Shown here: positions 35,027 to 43,720 of the stretch, piece after piece
How positions within the stretch are numbered: position 1 is the stretch's first letter
How the letters are laid out: each line of letters starts with the position of its first letter
Assembly (NCBI RefSeq): GCF_014269025.2
Contig: NZ_CP077094.1
Coordinates: 2,480,001-2,544,000 of the forward strand
Direction of reading: 5' to 3'
Length of the DNA: 64,000 nt
Source: Pseudomonas promysalinigenes
Lineage (GTDB): Bacteria > Pseudomonadota > Gammaproteobacteria > Pseudomonadales > Pseudomonadaceae
Notes under the pieces: generated by a model
Database searches by the model: none
What the model was told of the DNA's origin: nothing
The model's input: only the letters and a program-made list of their open reading frames with translations
Position numbers and translations under genes: made by a program

Positions 35027-35718
35027 AGGCGCAAGCCGTGGGCCTGGATCCACAGCTGTATCAGCAATAGATGCACTGGATAGAACAGATAGCCCCATCG
35101 CCGCACTGCAGGCACTGGCCAGTGCTCAACCTGTAAAAGCCGCCAACCGAGGGGTATGGCCAGCGCCGCAGAGGCCATGGTCATCCAGGTTATCGATGCG
35201 CCGAGATGCTCACGCAGCCAGCTGTTGGTCAAATTGCCCGCCACAGCGAGCGCGCCTGGCAGCAACCAGGAAAGCCCCCCTAGGCGGCGCGCTACCAACC
35301 AGCCCGCGGGCAGCAGCGCCCCCGGGAGGCCGTACATCAAGTGTCCGCTAAAGACGGCCCCTACCATCGAGGCTGCCAGCCCTACCAACTGCACGCCGAT
35401 CTGCCGGTGCTGCACACCCCAAGCGATCAATAACCCCAGGGTCAGCGTTGGAATGATGTTGAGGGTTTGCGAGTCCGGCTCTACCCAACGATAGGGCCCC
35501 TCGGACAGCACTGAAAACACCAGCAGCCAGCCAAGGTAGCGCAGGTTGATCGTGCCACCGCGCGCCACATTGGTGGCCACGGCCAGGCAGAACAAGGGAA
35601 AGGCAAACCTGCCTACGATGAACAAGGCCTGAGCTTCTGGCCATATATACCGTAGGTGGTCGACAACCATTGTGATGATCGCCACCCACTTGACCAGGTC
35701 CAGCCCCGCCGAGCGCAC
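35023..35718 (-). CDS. TraX family membrane protein
   Basis: A TraX-family integral membrane protein of about 231 residues with eight hydrophobic segments. The N-terminal GLDLVKWVAIITMVVDHLRYIW and the FPLFCLAVATN and RRWGYLFYPVHLLLIQLW segments are characteristic. TraX of F plasmid acetylates pilin; chromosomal copies have unknown targets. I place the start at GTG 35718, right after the preceding gene's stop, and not at the TTG 26 codons upstream inside that gene. Its 3' end overlaps the convergent Rieske-FAD gene by four bases. Confidence 0.78.
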   Translation of the reverse strand: MRSAGLDLVKWVAIITMVVDHLRYIWPEAQALFIVGRFAFPLFCLAVATNVARGGTINLRYLGWLLVFSVLSEGPYRWVEPDSQTLNIIPTLTLGLLIAWGVQHRQIGVQLVGLAASMVGAVFSGHLMYGLPGALLPAGWLVARRLGGLSWLLPGALAVAGNLTNSWLREHLGASITWMTMASAALAIPLGWRLLQVEHWPVPAVRRWGYLFYPVHLLLIQLWIQAHGLRL

Positions 35719-35719
35719 C

Positions 35720-36805
35720 CTAGGGCTCTTGCTCGCTGGCCTGACCTTGATAGCTGCCAGTCCAGGCGGCCAATGGCAAGGGCGGTTGCTGATCAAATAT
35801 GCGTCGCCAGATCAGTGTCAGCTCGCCGTTGGCAATCATCGCGCCGACACCAGGCCCGACCCAACGAGTGGGTGTGTCGCTCACCCACTGGCCCTGACCA
35901 TCGCGGTGGGCCATGTTGAAGCGGAACGTATAGTTGCCAGGTAGGCCCATGCGCAGGTCGCTGACCACCAGGTCGTTGCCGATAACATCAAAGCGTAGCC
36001 AGCCCCCTGTAAACCAGCGTAAGCGTTCGAGCAACGGCGCATTGTGGAGTGCCTCACCCAAGGCTTGATTCAGTGGCAGGCGCTGCATCTCCGGCGATTG
36101 GCGGTCGAAGATACTGCTGATGCCTTCGTAGTAGTAACCGTCTGGTGTCTTGGCCAGTACGCGCCAGATCAGGCTGTTGAAAGCGATCGGCACGGCACGC
36201 ACCTCACTGGGTTGGATTCCCTTTTCTTCCAGCGCCAGTTGCAAGCGCTGTTCGGCCGCCATGCGCGAAGCAAGGCCGAACCCGAGGTAAGCGGTGCTGA
36301 TCGCCAGAGCCAGGCTCAATACCCGTACAGCTCGACCCTCCAACCCTTTGAAAGCGGCGTAGAGCACCGCTAACAGCAGCGGCACGGTATACAGCGGATC
36401 GATGATGAATACCGCCGCCCAGCTTTGCGGCGTGAGGTGCAGCGGCCAGAACAGCTGCGTTCCATAGACGGTGAAAGCATCCAGGATAGGGTGCGTCACC
36501 AGCACCAGCCAGAATGCCAGAAACAGCCTTGTCAGACTGTAACCCTTATCGGGCCAGCGCCGTCGGGCGGCTGCACTCACCATCCAGGCCAGTAGCAAGG
36601 CCAGCCCTGTGAGCACGAAGATCGAGTGAGAGAAGCCGCGATGATAGGTCATCTGCGACACCGGATCGGCGTAGCGAATGACCACGTCGAGGTCGGGCAC
36701 AGTTGCCAGTACGGCGCCGTAAACCAGCGCACGACGGCCTTGGATACGGCCAAGCACCGCGCCTTGCAGAGCTGCGCCGAGTACGGCTTGAGTGATGGAG
36801 TCCAA
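35720..36805 (-). CDS. YdjM-like membrane-bound metal-dependent hydrolase
   Basis: A 361-residue protein of the YdjM/DUF457 family. It has MDSITQAVLGAALQGAVLG, VPDLDVVIRY, the HRGFSHSIF motif (histidines as metal ligands) and THPILDAFTVYG, followed by several membrane helices and a soluble C-terminal region. The start is a TTG at 36805 with AGGAAG upstream; a TTG seven codons earlier would bury that ribosome site in the frame. It is followed directly by traX. Substrate unknown. Confidence 0.8.
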   Translation of the reverse strand: MDSITQAVLGAALQGAVLGRIQGRRALVYGAVLATVPDLDVVIRYADPVSQMTYHRGFSHSIFVLTGLALLLAWMVSAAARRRWPDKGYSLTRLFLAFWLVLVTHPILDAFTVYGTQLFWPLHLTPQSWAAVFIIDPLYTVPLLLAVLYAAFKGLEGRAVRVLSLALAISTAYLGFGLASRMAAEQRLQLALEEKGIQPSEVRAVPIAFNSLIWRVLAKTPDGYYYEGISSIFDRQSPEMQRLPLNQALGEALHNAPLLERLRWFTGGWLRFDVIGNDLVVSDLRMGLPGNYTFRFNMAHRDGQGQWVSDTPTRWVGPGVGAMIANGELTLIWRRIFDQQPPLPLAAWTGSYQGQASEQEP

Positions 36806-36956
36806 AGGATACTTCCTGGTAGGCAATTGACCAAACCTACCTTTCGGACAGACCCGTACGCAATCAGTGCCACTTGGTTATCGGCGCAATAGCATTTATG
36901 CATTGAACACTGCGTAGGGCTTGAAGTAAGCTCGATGCCATTCACTGGAGAGCAAC

Positions 36957-37076
36957 ATGCCGCCACTCACCCACAACCACGCTAACCTCACCGGTCGCAA
37001 CCTGCGCCCTGTGTTGGCCGTGGCTGGTTGCCAGGCTGCTGCCAGTTTTTATTTCGGGTATTGGTTTAGCCACTAG
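36957..37076 (+). CDS. Candidate leader peptide 1 of the DAHP synthase gene
   Basis: A 39-codon frame with ATG at 36957 and a good ribosome site (TGGAGAGCAAC). Its last third contains the aromatic cluster FYFGYWF right before the stop (SFYFGYWFSH). A hairpin overlaps the stop codon (37076-37098) and a strong terminator hairpin follows at 37134-37166. Position, length, aromatic codons near the stop and the downstream DAHP synthase gene are those of a transcription attenuator leader responding to charged tRNA-Phe, -Tyr or -Trp. Not a structural protein. Confidence 0.7.
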   Translation: MPPLTHNHANLTGRNLRPVLAVAGCQAAASFYFGYWFSH

Positions 37077-37098
37077 GCGCCGACACCCATCCGGCGCC
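37076..37098 (+). promoter_or_regulatory. Hairpin overlapping the leader peptide 1 stop
   Basis: GGCGCCG (37076-37082) can pair with CGGCGCC (37092-37098) across a nine-base loop, starting at the last base of the leader stop codon. In attenuators a hairpin here pauses polymerase or competes with the antiterminator; its role is inferred. Confidence 0.5.
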
Positions 37099-37133
37099 CA
37101 CCTTCGAGGGGCCGCCGAACATGAGAATACTCA

Positions 37134-37166
37134 AACCCCCGGTCGGCTTCCCGACCGGGGGTTTTT
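37134..37166 (+). terminator. Attenuator terminator upstream of DAHP synthase
   Basis: Perfect 13-bp stem AACCCCCGGTCGG / CCGACCGGGGGTT with loop CTTC, then TTT. It lies 58 bases after leader peptide 1 and 245 bases before the DAHP synthase start, with no other gene end nearby to terminate except the leader itself. Confidence 0.85.
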
Positions 37167-37214
37167 GCTTTCAAGGCCATTGTATTTTCACCGATTCGAA
37201 CAGAGGACAGATTC

Positions 37215-37361
37215 ATGAACTACGTCACTTATCACTACCCAAGCACCGCTGCCTGGCGATTTAGCCAATCCCGTTCGGGCCAGCCTGCCGCCTCCGATCG
37301 GTCGCTCATCGGTGGCAACGCTGCAGCGCATCATTCAACGAATAGTCGAACACCTCGATAG
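37215..37361 (+). CDS. Candidate leader peptide 2 of the DAHP synthase gene
   Basis: A 48-codon frame with ATG at 37215 behind AGAGGACAGATTC. The first residues are unusually aromatic, MNYVTYHYPSTAAWRF, with three Tyr, one Trp and one Phe in 16 codons; the rest is polar and unremarkable. It lies after the attenuator hairpin and ends 49 bases before the DAHP synthase ATG. It may add a second, translation-based control layer sensing aromatic amino acids. No U-tailed hairpin follows it. Confidence 0.5.
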   Translation: MNYVTYHYPSTAAWRFSQSRSGQPAASDRSLIGGNAAAHHSTNSRTPR

Positions 37362-37410
37362 GGCCGACAGCGCGGGCCAGAACCCGCCGTCCGCCCAGGG
37401 AACACAAGCC

Positions 37411-38493
37411 ATGCAAGCCTCCAACCTCGCACTGAACCTGTCCCAGCCACAAGCTGCCAATACCACTGTCAGTCGGCGCCTGCCCAGCCCGCACCTGCTC
37501 AAACAGCAGATGCCGCTGCAAACTGAACTCGCCCAGCAAGTCCACAATCAACGCCAGGCCATCCGCGCCATCCTCGAGGGCCACGATGAGCGCCTGTTGG
37601 TGATCGTTGGCCCCTGCTCTATCCACGACCCGCGCTCGGCCTTGGAATATGCCGATCGGTTGGCCGCATTGAGCCGTAAGGTCGATGAACACATGCTGCT
37701 GGTAATGCGCGCCTACGTGGAGAAACCTCGCACTACGGTGGGCTGGAAAGGCCTGGCCTACGACCCGCACCTGGACGGCAGTGACGACATGCATGCCGGC
37801 ATCGCCCTGTCCCGCGGCTTGATGCTGAGCATGCTCGAACGTGGCCTGCCGATCGCCACGGAATTGCTGCAACCGATGGCCGCCGGCTATTTCGACGACC
37901 TGCTGGCCTGGGCGGCAATTGGCGCACGTACGACCGAGTCGCAGATCCATCGTGAAATGGTCAGCGGGCTGGAACTGCCGGTGGGCTTCAAAAATGGCAC
38001 CGACGGCGGCATCGGCATCGCATGCGATGCCATGCGCAGCGCCGCCGCACCGCACCGCCATTTCGGCATGGATGCCCAAGGCTACCCGGCAATCATCGAG
38101 ACGTTGGGCAACCCGGATACGCATCTGGTGCTGCGTGGCGGCCACAAGGGCCCGAACTACGATGCCAACAGCATTGCCCAGGCACGCCAGGGTCTGGTGA
38201 AGGCCGGCTTGCAGCCAAGAATCGTGGTCGATTGCAGCCACGCCAACAGCGGCAAAGACCCTGCCCGCCAGCCAGCTGTGTTCGAGGACGTTCTGGCTCA
38301 GCGTCTGGCAGGTGACCGTTGCATAGTCGGTGTGATGCTTGAAGGGCATCTGTTCGATGGCTGTCAGGCGTTGGAAAAAGAGGCGCTCGAGTATGGTGTT
38401 TCAATCACCGACGGCTGTTTGGGTTGGGCTGCGACTGAACACCTGCTGATGCATGCCAACTGCCAGCTGGAGACTGGGTCGGCCAAGCGATAA
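37411..38493 (+). CDS. Class I DAHP synthase (3-deoxy-7-phosphoheptulonate synthase)
   Basis: A 360-residue class I (AroF/G/H-type) DAHP synthase joining erythrose 4-phosphate and phosphoenolpyruvate, the entry step of aromatic biosynthesis. VIVGPCSIHDPRSALEYA, MRAYVEKPRTTVGWKG, ARTTESQIHREM, VGFKNGTDGG and VDCSHANSGKDPARQ hold the metal and phosphate ligands. The ATG at 37411 follows CAGGGA; the frame is open 33 codons further but overlaps leader peptide 2. Which amino acid inhibits it is not evident. The upstream leader suggests control by aromatic amino acid supply. Confidence 0.94.
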   Translation: MQASNLALNLSQPQAANTTVSRRLPSPHLLKQQMPLQTELAQQVHNQRQAIRAILEGHDERLLVIVGPCSIHDPRSALEYADRLAALSRKVDEHMLLVMRAYVEKPRTTVGWKGLAYDPHLDGSDDMHAGIALSRGLMLSMLERGLPIATELLQPMAAGYFDDLLAWAAIGARTTESQIHREMVSGLELPVGFKNGTDGGIGIACDAMRSAAAPHRHFGMDAQGYPAIIETLGNPDTHLVLRGGHKGPNYDANSIAQARQGLVKAGLQPRIVVDCSHANSGKDPARQPAVFEDVLAQRLAGDRCIVGVMLEGHLFDGCQALEKEALEYGVSITDGCLGWAATEHLLMHANCQLETGSAKR

Positions 38494-38526
38494 CGATCCT
38501 CGCTAAAGGTCCGGCGGTAGTTGGAA

Positions 38527-38566
38527 TAACTGTCTCGTTGCAAAGCAGACTGCAACGAGACAGTTA
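38527..38566. terminator. Perfect 16-bp inverted repeat after DAHP synthase
   Basis: TAACTGTCTCGTTGCA (38527-38542) and TGCAACGAGACAGTTA (38551-38566) form a perfect stem with an 8-base loop between convergent genes. There is no T-run, so its action as a terminator is presumed from position. Confidence 0.6.
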
Positions 38567-38603
38567 CATACGCGACTGCACAGCCCCCAAGCCAACGCTC
38601 AGG

Positions 38604-41303
38604 TCAATAGCGCAGGTTGTCTATATAAATCGTATTTCTGGTTTTACTCATATTCACGACCTGAAAATGCGAGACCGCAGCCCCTGTGGTCGAGTAGCTA
38701 AAGCGAGCCGTATAGACTGTATAGCCTTTGGGCGGAGACGCGGATGGTGTAGGCATCGGCAGCGTATCGATGACCTTCCCAGAGTCGTCGATAATTTTCA
38801 CCTCACTCCCTGAAACCGTGGTGAAATCAAAAGAGAATGAGGTGACGGGGTTTTTGAGGAAGAAACTCACTGTACTACCGAAATGCCCGGCTATCACGCA
38901 TCCGCTTACGGGTAAGTGTATCGCCTCGCGCGTAGACATGATCCAGCCCAAACCACTGTCAAGTCGTACATCAGCAGCAGGGTATTTATATTCTTTACCC
39001 CGGACCATTGCATACTGCCCGGTTCCAGTTCCGAACGTTTCAGTGCGGTTGTAGCTGGGGATTTTCAGCTGTCCGGAAATCCCCACGGGCAATGGTTGGG
39101 ATGTTGTTTTTGCACCCGAGGGATAGTGCTCCACCTCGTAGGTCATCACCGCGTTTTTCAGACCGCTTACCGGCGTAAGGTCAGCTGAGGTCAGGTTGAT
39201 GGTCTGTTTACCTATACTTGCAACCGTGTGCTCCTTGACGGTCAAATTATCAAATTTGATGCGTATCTTGTCGCCGACCGCCATGCCTTCATACTGCGGT
39301 ATCTCTACCACCAACCCACCTGTAGCGACCTTGCCAAGGTCCAGGTTGCCGCCTTTGACTCCGGGAAGGCTCAGCGCTGGTGGCAATTTCGCCACGGCCT
39401 GTTGGGTGCCGATACTGAACTCGAAGTCTTCTGAAGCCTCGCTGGGCTTGTCTTCCCAATCGACAACGTAGTAGACCCACACTTTGTTCGGTTTATCGCC
39501 TTTGTAAGTGAGGTGTTCGGCAGGCACCATGAACGGGCTCACTTCATCACCTGCTCCGAGCACCTGTTCGTCCTCGTAGTATTCACCATCGGAGGTTTCC
39601 CAGTACAAGGTTACTGTACAGGGAGTCGGTGTTACCTGGTCGGCAGGGATGACGATCTGCATGTCGTATTCATATTCTGGCAGCGTTGGGTCAACCAGGC
39701 CTTTGGCCAGTAGCGGGTCCGTCGTCGGTGCAGCCAGCGTGCTGGCAGGTTCGCCCAGGTAATACCTGACCACTTCAGAGCGCAGCACGAGGGTGCCCCG
39801 TTTGACTGCATACGACACATCCACCCAGCCACCGTCGAAAGGCTTGATGAACGTTGCACCCTTTAAATTGATGGGCAGCACTTTTCCTACCCGTTTAGCG
39901 GTCATACGGAACATTTTGCTGCTCAAGGCCTTGACGCTGGCATCGGAGGCGGTACCCACTACATGCACAGTCACCTCGTCCTCTTCCAGCAGCGCAGCTT
40001 CAATAGGAATCAACACATGAACAAAGGCATGATCGGCCTCGATCCAGTGATCCAGGTTCTTGTCTTTGTTCAGGACAGGTGCCGGTAGCCCGATCGGTTC
40101 ACCCTGAATATCGACCACAGCGACTTTTGACGTGCTGCTAACGCCATTACGGGTGAGTGTGTAAGTTACCCGCGCACTGCCGCCGGTCAGGGCGGCAAGT
40201 ACATCGATTGGCACCTTGAAAGTCAGCGCAGTGCTGTCTTTGGCCAATGCCTGAGGGCCGTAAACCTTCGCTAGCGATTGGCCGGCGTCGCTCAAACCCG
40301 TCCAGTTCAGCGCAATGCTGTCACCGGCTTTGAAGTCACCCTTAGCCTGCACCGCAAGGTGGTCCGCGCCCAAATCGCCCAAGTCCACCAGACCAGAAGT
40401 ATTCACGCTACCATTTCGGTCCAGCAATACAGGGGCGGCTGCCAACTCGACTGGCTGCACCTTCACGTTGACTAGCGCATCGGCTGACCATTCGGACTCG
40501 TTGCCAACTTCGTCGGTCACAAAGTAGTAAACCGGCAAGAATTCGCTATCGCCCGCCGCCTTGATCACGCTCTCATCCACCTCGATGATCACCGGCGTAC
40601 TTTCATCGGCTTTGCTCTTCACCGTCACCACGTGTGCGATCGTCTGGTCGCCCCAGAACAGGGTAATCCGGTCAAGATTCTGTTTGTTGAGGTAAGCCGG
40701 GATGTGCACTTTGACCTTGGCTTTGGCTTGCGCAGGCCCCACCACCTTGGATGCCGGCAACTCGACAACAGGAGCAGCCAATTCCTCATCTACGCCCTGA
40801 GCGCCAAGCACGCCTGGCTGGCCCATACGCAACAAGGTGATGGTCTCCAGAGAGGTCGTGAACACTTTCAGACCCGTGGTGACGTAATAGCGTAAACGGC
40901 TTTGGCCCTTGGGGACTTTTTCAGGGGGCACGCGGATACTCACATAAGACCCCACATCGGCCTCGGTCACCTTGGCGCTCCCAACGATGGCCAGCCCCCA
41001 AGCCAAACGTAAGCTATGGCCATCCTTCATGCCCGGATAAGCTGGGACAATGACCAACAAGCCAGCGTCATCGTCTTCAAGCAAGGCAACGCTGATCCCC
41101 TGATCCGCAGTAGAAACCCCGTTGAGCGCGTCGTAAACCATGGGGCGTGGAGCCTTGCCGGCCGGATCGTTTGGGTACTTGGCCTTCATCGCCTTGGCAA
41201 AAACATCGAGCGAGGCTTTAACGCTCGTCGTGCCATCAGAATCATCCTGCACGACGTCAGCTGCACTGAAAACCGGGTCTTTGAGACTCTCTGCGGTAAC
41301 CAT
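38604..41303 (-). CDS. Large Ig-like repeat protein of unknown function
   Basis: An 899-residue protein of repeated beta-sandwich modules. Several units share a GDxIxLxW / VxxxxxxVPxxxL / VxYxVT pattern, for example GDSIALNWTG, DRITLFWGD, CTVTLYWET and GDKIRIKFDN, roughly every 100-130 residues. The C-terminal 120 residues form a different globular domain. There is no signal peptide (MVTAESLKDPVFSAADVVQ) and no anchor, so export, if any, is by a non-Sec route. The ATG at 41303 follows AAGGGG. Isolated gene; relatives occur in fluorescent pseudomonads as hypothetical proteins. Confidence 0.78.
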   Translation of the reverse strand: MVTAESLKDPVFSAADVVQDDSDGTTSVKASLDVFAKAMKAKYPNDPAGKAPRPMVYDALNGVSTADQGISVALLEDDDAGLLVIVPAYPGMKDGHSLRLAWGLAIVGSAKVTEADVGSYVSIRVPPEKVPKGQSRLRYYVTTGLKVFTTSLETITLLRMGQPGVLGAQGVDEELAAPVVELPASKVVGPAQAKAKVKVHIPAYLNKQNLDRITLFWGDQTIAHVVTVKSKADESTPVIIEVDESVIKAAGDSEFLPVYYFVTDEVGNESEWSADALVNVKVQPVELAAAPVLLDRNGSVNTSGLVDLGDLGADHLAVQAKGDFKAGDSIALNWTGLSDAGQSLAKVYGPQALAKDSTALTFKVPIDVLAALTGGSARVTYTLTRNGVSSTSKVAVVDIQGEPIGLPAPVLNKDKNLDHWIEADHAFVHVLIPIEAALLEEDEVTVHVVGTASDASVKALSSKMFRMTAKRVGKVLPINLKGATFIKPFDGGWVDVSYAVKRGTLVLRSEVVRYYLGEPASTLAAPTTDPLLAKGLVDPTLPEYEYDMQIVIPADQVTPTPCTVTLYWETSDGEYYEDEQVLGAGDEVSPFMVPAEHLTYKGDKPNKVWVYYVVDWEDKPSEASEDFEFSIGTQQAVAKLPPALSLPGVKGGNLDLGKVATGGLVVEIPQYEGMAVGDKIRIKFDNLTVKEHTVASIGKQTINLTSADLTPVSGLKNAVMTYEVEHYPSGAKTTSQPLPVGISGQLKIPSYNRTETFGTGTGQYAMVRGKEYKYPAADVRLDSGLGWIMSTREAIHLPVSGCVIAGHFGSTVSFFLKNPVTSFSFDFTTVSGSEVKIIDDSGKVIDTLPMPTPSASPPKGYTVYTARFSYSTTGAAVSHFQVVNMSKTRNTIYIDNLRY

Positions 41304-41502
41304 GGAGGTGCCCCTTGCGCATTGGCGCATTGATGGAAGTGCCGCCTCAGGTTAGGAACCGGCAGCTACACCAACAACTGGCAGAAATATCAGTTATGCG
41401 GTGTGCGAGTCTGTCGCAAGAATGCTGCCCCCGAGCGCAACGAGACATTCACTGGCCAAGTGCGCTAGGCTTGCCGTTTTTACCCCTCAAGGAGTAGTAC
41501 CC

Positions 41503-41784
41503 ATGGCACGCGCTACCGCACGTCACATCCTCGTCAGCACTGAAGAGAAGTGCAACGAACTCAAAACCCAGATTGAAAACGGTGCCGACTTCGCTGAAAT
41601 CGCCAAGGCCAACTCCACCTGCCCGTCCAGCCGCCAGGGCGGTGACCTGGGCTCGTTCGGTCCAGGCCAGATGGTCAAGGAGTTCGACACCGTGGTGTTC
41701 AGCGCCCCAGTCAACACCGTCCAGGGCCCGGTGAAAACCCAGTTCGGCTACCACCTGCTGGAAGTCACTAGCCGCCAGGACTGA
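41503..41784 (+). CDS. ppiC: PpiC-type parvulin peptidyl-prolyl isomerase
   Basis: A 93-residue, single-domain parvulin. ARHILVSTEEKCNELK, the central GGDLGSFGPGQMVKEFD, and the C-terminal GPVKTQFGYHLLEV give the conserved histidines and hydrophobic pocket of cytoplasmic PpiC. The ATG at 41503 has AAGGAG. A paralogue of similar size lies at 46.8 kb. Confidence 0.93.
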   Translation: MARATARHILVSTEEKCNELKTQIENGADFAEIAKANSTCPSSRQGGDLGSFGPGQMVKEFDTVVFSAPVNTVQGPVKTQFGYHLLEVTSRQD

Positions 41785-41797
41785 TCTGCTGATCATC

Positions 41798-43720
41798 ATG
41801 CCCTGTGTGGCGGCGGGCTTACCGGCGAAAAGCTTCAGGCAGCCCTTACAAGTGCCTGGCTCGGCCTTATCGCGGGTAAACCCGCTCCTACGCGTCATCG
41901 TTGGGGCGTTGTCTTGGTATCTGGGCTCGATAGCCCAGGCAGCGCCGACACACGCCCTCACCGTCTATGGTGACGCGCCGCGCTACAGCGAGGGTTTTTG
42001 CCACTTCGACTATGTCAACGCCAGCGCGCCCAAGGGTGGGCTGATGCGCCGCTCGGCCATCGAGATCGGCCAGTTCGACCACATACTGCCCTACATCGAC
42101 AAAGGCATCGGTGTCAGCGAGGTCGATGGCTGGTTGTACGCGCCTTTGGCGCAGCGTTCGTTCGATGAACCCTACACCGTTTATGGTCTGATCGCCCGAC
42201 GCATGGAGCGTGGCCCGGATGATGCCTGGCTGCGCTTTGAGATCGACACGCGAGCGACCTTCGCCGATGGCAAGCCGGTGCGTGCCGAAGACGTGCGGTT
42301 CAGCTTCGACAAGCTGATGGCCGAGGGCAGCCTCAAGTACCGTACTCAATTCGCCGATGTGGCCCAGGTCACAATCGAGGGCCCACAGCAGGTGCGCTTC
42401 GATTTCAAGCGGCCCCACAGCCGCACCCTGGCCCTGGATTTGGCCAGCTTGCCGGTAATGCCCGCCCACGACTGGGCCAACCGCGACTTCGCCAACGGTG
42501 CAGGTTTCGACAAACCGGTTGGCAGTGGCCCATACCGTATCGCTCGTATCGATAATGGGCGCAGTATCACTTTCGAGCGTGATCCGAACTGGTGGGCCAG
42601 AGACCTTCCGGTCAACCGCGGGCGCTACAATTTCGAGCGCATTCGCATCGAGTACTTCGGCGACACCGAAGTGGCGCGCCAGGTGCTCAAAGGCGCGGGC
42701 TACGATTACAACCGCGAATTTTCCGCCACTGCCTACACCTTGGGCTACAACGGGGCCCAACTGGATGATGGCCGCCTGCAGCGCGCGCACTTGGGCCCGG
42801 CCAAGCCGCAGCCGGCCCAGGGGTTCGTGTTCAACCTCGACAGGCCGCAGTTCAAGGACCGCCGGGTACGCCAGGCGCTCGCCATGCTGTGGGACTTCGA
42901 GTGGAGCAACCGGCAGATGATGCGTAACCTGTACATCCGTCAGCAAAGCGTATTTTCCAATACCCCGCTGGCTGCCAGGGCACTGCCGGACGCCGCCGAA
43001 CTCAAGCTGCTCGAACCCCTGCGTGGGCGGGTGCCGGACGAAGTGTTCAACCGCGTGTTCAGCGCACCGGTAACCGACGGTTCGGGGATCGTTCGGCCCC
43101 AGCAGCTGCAAGCGCTGGCGTTGCTGCAACAAGCCGGCTGGCACCCTGAAGGCGATCGCCTGGTCAATGCCCAAGGCGAGCCACTGACGTTTACCTTCCT
43201 CAACGGGCAGTCGGGCATGGAGCGGTTGCTGCTGCCGTGGAAGCGCAACCTGGCACAGATTGGTATCACGCTGAATATCCGTAACGTCGATTCGGCGCAA
43301 TATGTGAATCGATTGATGGCTCGCGACTACGACATGGTCGTCACTGGCTACAGCGTGACATTGTCGCCGGGCACAGAACTCTACAATTACTTCGGTTCAG
43401 CAGCTGCCAATGATCCGGGTTCCAACAACCTGATGGTGCTCAAGGACCCCGTAGTTGACCAGTTGATCGATGGGCTGGTGCGCGCCGATACTCAGGCCGA
43501 CATGTTGCGCCATGCCCATGCTCTGGATCGGGTGCTGCAATGGAACTATTACTGGATCCCTAACTACTACCCGCCAGGGAGTTCGACCGTGTGGTGGAAC
43601 CGCTTCGGCATACCGAACATTCAGCCTGCCTATGACGAAGGACTGGACAGCTGGTGGGAAATCAGCCCAACCGCGCTGACCAACGAAGAGATGGCCAAAC
43701 GGCGCAAGGCGCAGCCATGA
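41798..43720 (+). CDS. yejA: YejA-like periplasmic oligopeptide-binding protein
   Basis: A family 5 solute-binding protein of up to 640 residues. [63 protein letters not shown] and [12 protein letters not shown] match YejA of the microcin C / peptide importer. The mature protein begins about residue 49 (AQA-AP). The start is unclear: ATG at 41798 has no ribosome site, and the coding sequence for residues 22-32 is a REP palindrome that supplies the front of the signal peptide. It is coupled to yejB by ATGA. Confidence 0.85.
   Translation: MPCVAAGLPAKSFRQPLQVPGSALSRVNPLLRVIVGALSWYLGSIAQAAPTHALTVYGDAPRYSEGFCHFDYVNASAPKGGLMRRSAIEIGQFDHILPYIDKGIGVSEVDGWLYAPLAQRSFDEPYTVYGLIARRMERGPDDAWLRFEIDTRATFADGKPVRAEDVRFSFDKLMAEGSLKYRTQFADVAQVTIEGPQQVRFDFKRPHSRTLALDLASLPVMPAHDWANRDFANGAGFDKPVGSGPYRIARIDNGRSITFERDPNWWARDLPVNRGRYNFERIRIEYFGDTEVARQVLKGAGYDYNREFSATAYTLGYNGAQLDDGRLQRAHLGPAKPQPAQGFVFNLDRPQFKDRRVRQALAMLWDFEWSNRQMMRNLYIRQQSVFSNTPLAARALPDAAELKLLEPLRGRVPDEVFNRVFSAPVTDGSGIVRPQQLQALALLQQAGWHPEGDRLVNAQGEPLTFTFLNGQSGMERLLLPWKRNLAQIGITLNIRNVDSAQYVNRLMARDYDMVVTGYSVTLSPGTELYNYFGSAAANDPGSNNLMVLKDPVVDQLIDGLVRADTQADMLRHAHALDRVLQWNYYWIPNYYPPGSSTVWWNRFGIPNIQPAYDEGLDSWWEISPTALTNEEMAKRRKAQP
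41861..41893 (+). repeat. P. putida-type REP palindrome inside the yejA 5' end
   Basis: The stretch CGCGGGTAAACCCGCTCCTA with flanking TCGGCCTTAT is the REP consensus of P. putida, with the stem GCGGGT-AA-ACCCGC (41872-41885). Such repeats normally lie between genes. Here it falls within the apparent leader of yejA. Confidence 0.8.

Noticed and set aside
35719..35796. TTG start that would extend the TraX-family protein by 26 residues
   Set aside because: It would lie inside the end of the preceding gene, adds a region unlike the family, and a GTG directly after that gene's stop fits better.
37306..38349. 347-codon open frame antisense to DAHP synthase
   Set aside because: Shadow frame opposite an unmistakable enzyme.
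41888..43300. 470-codon open frame antisense to yejA
   Set aside because: It lies wholly opposite a clear family 5 binding protein, shows no domain and arises from GC-rich codon bias.
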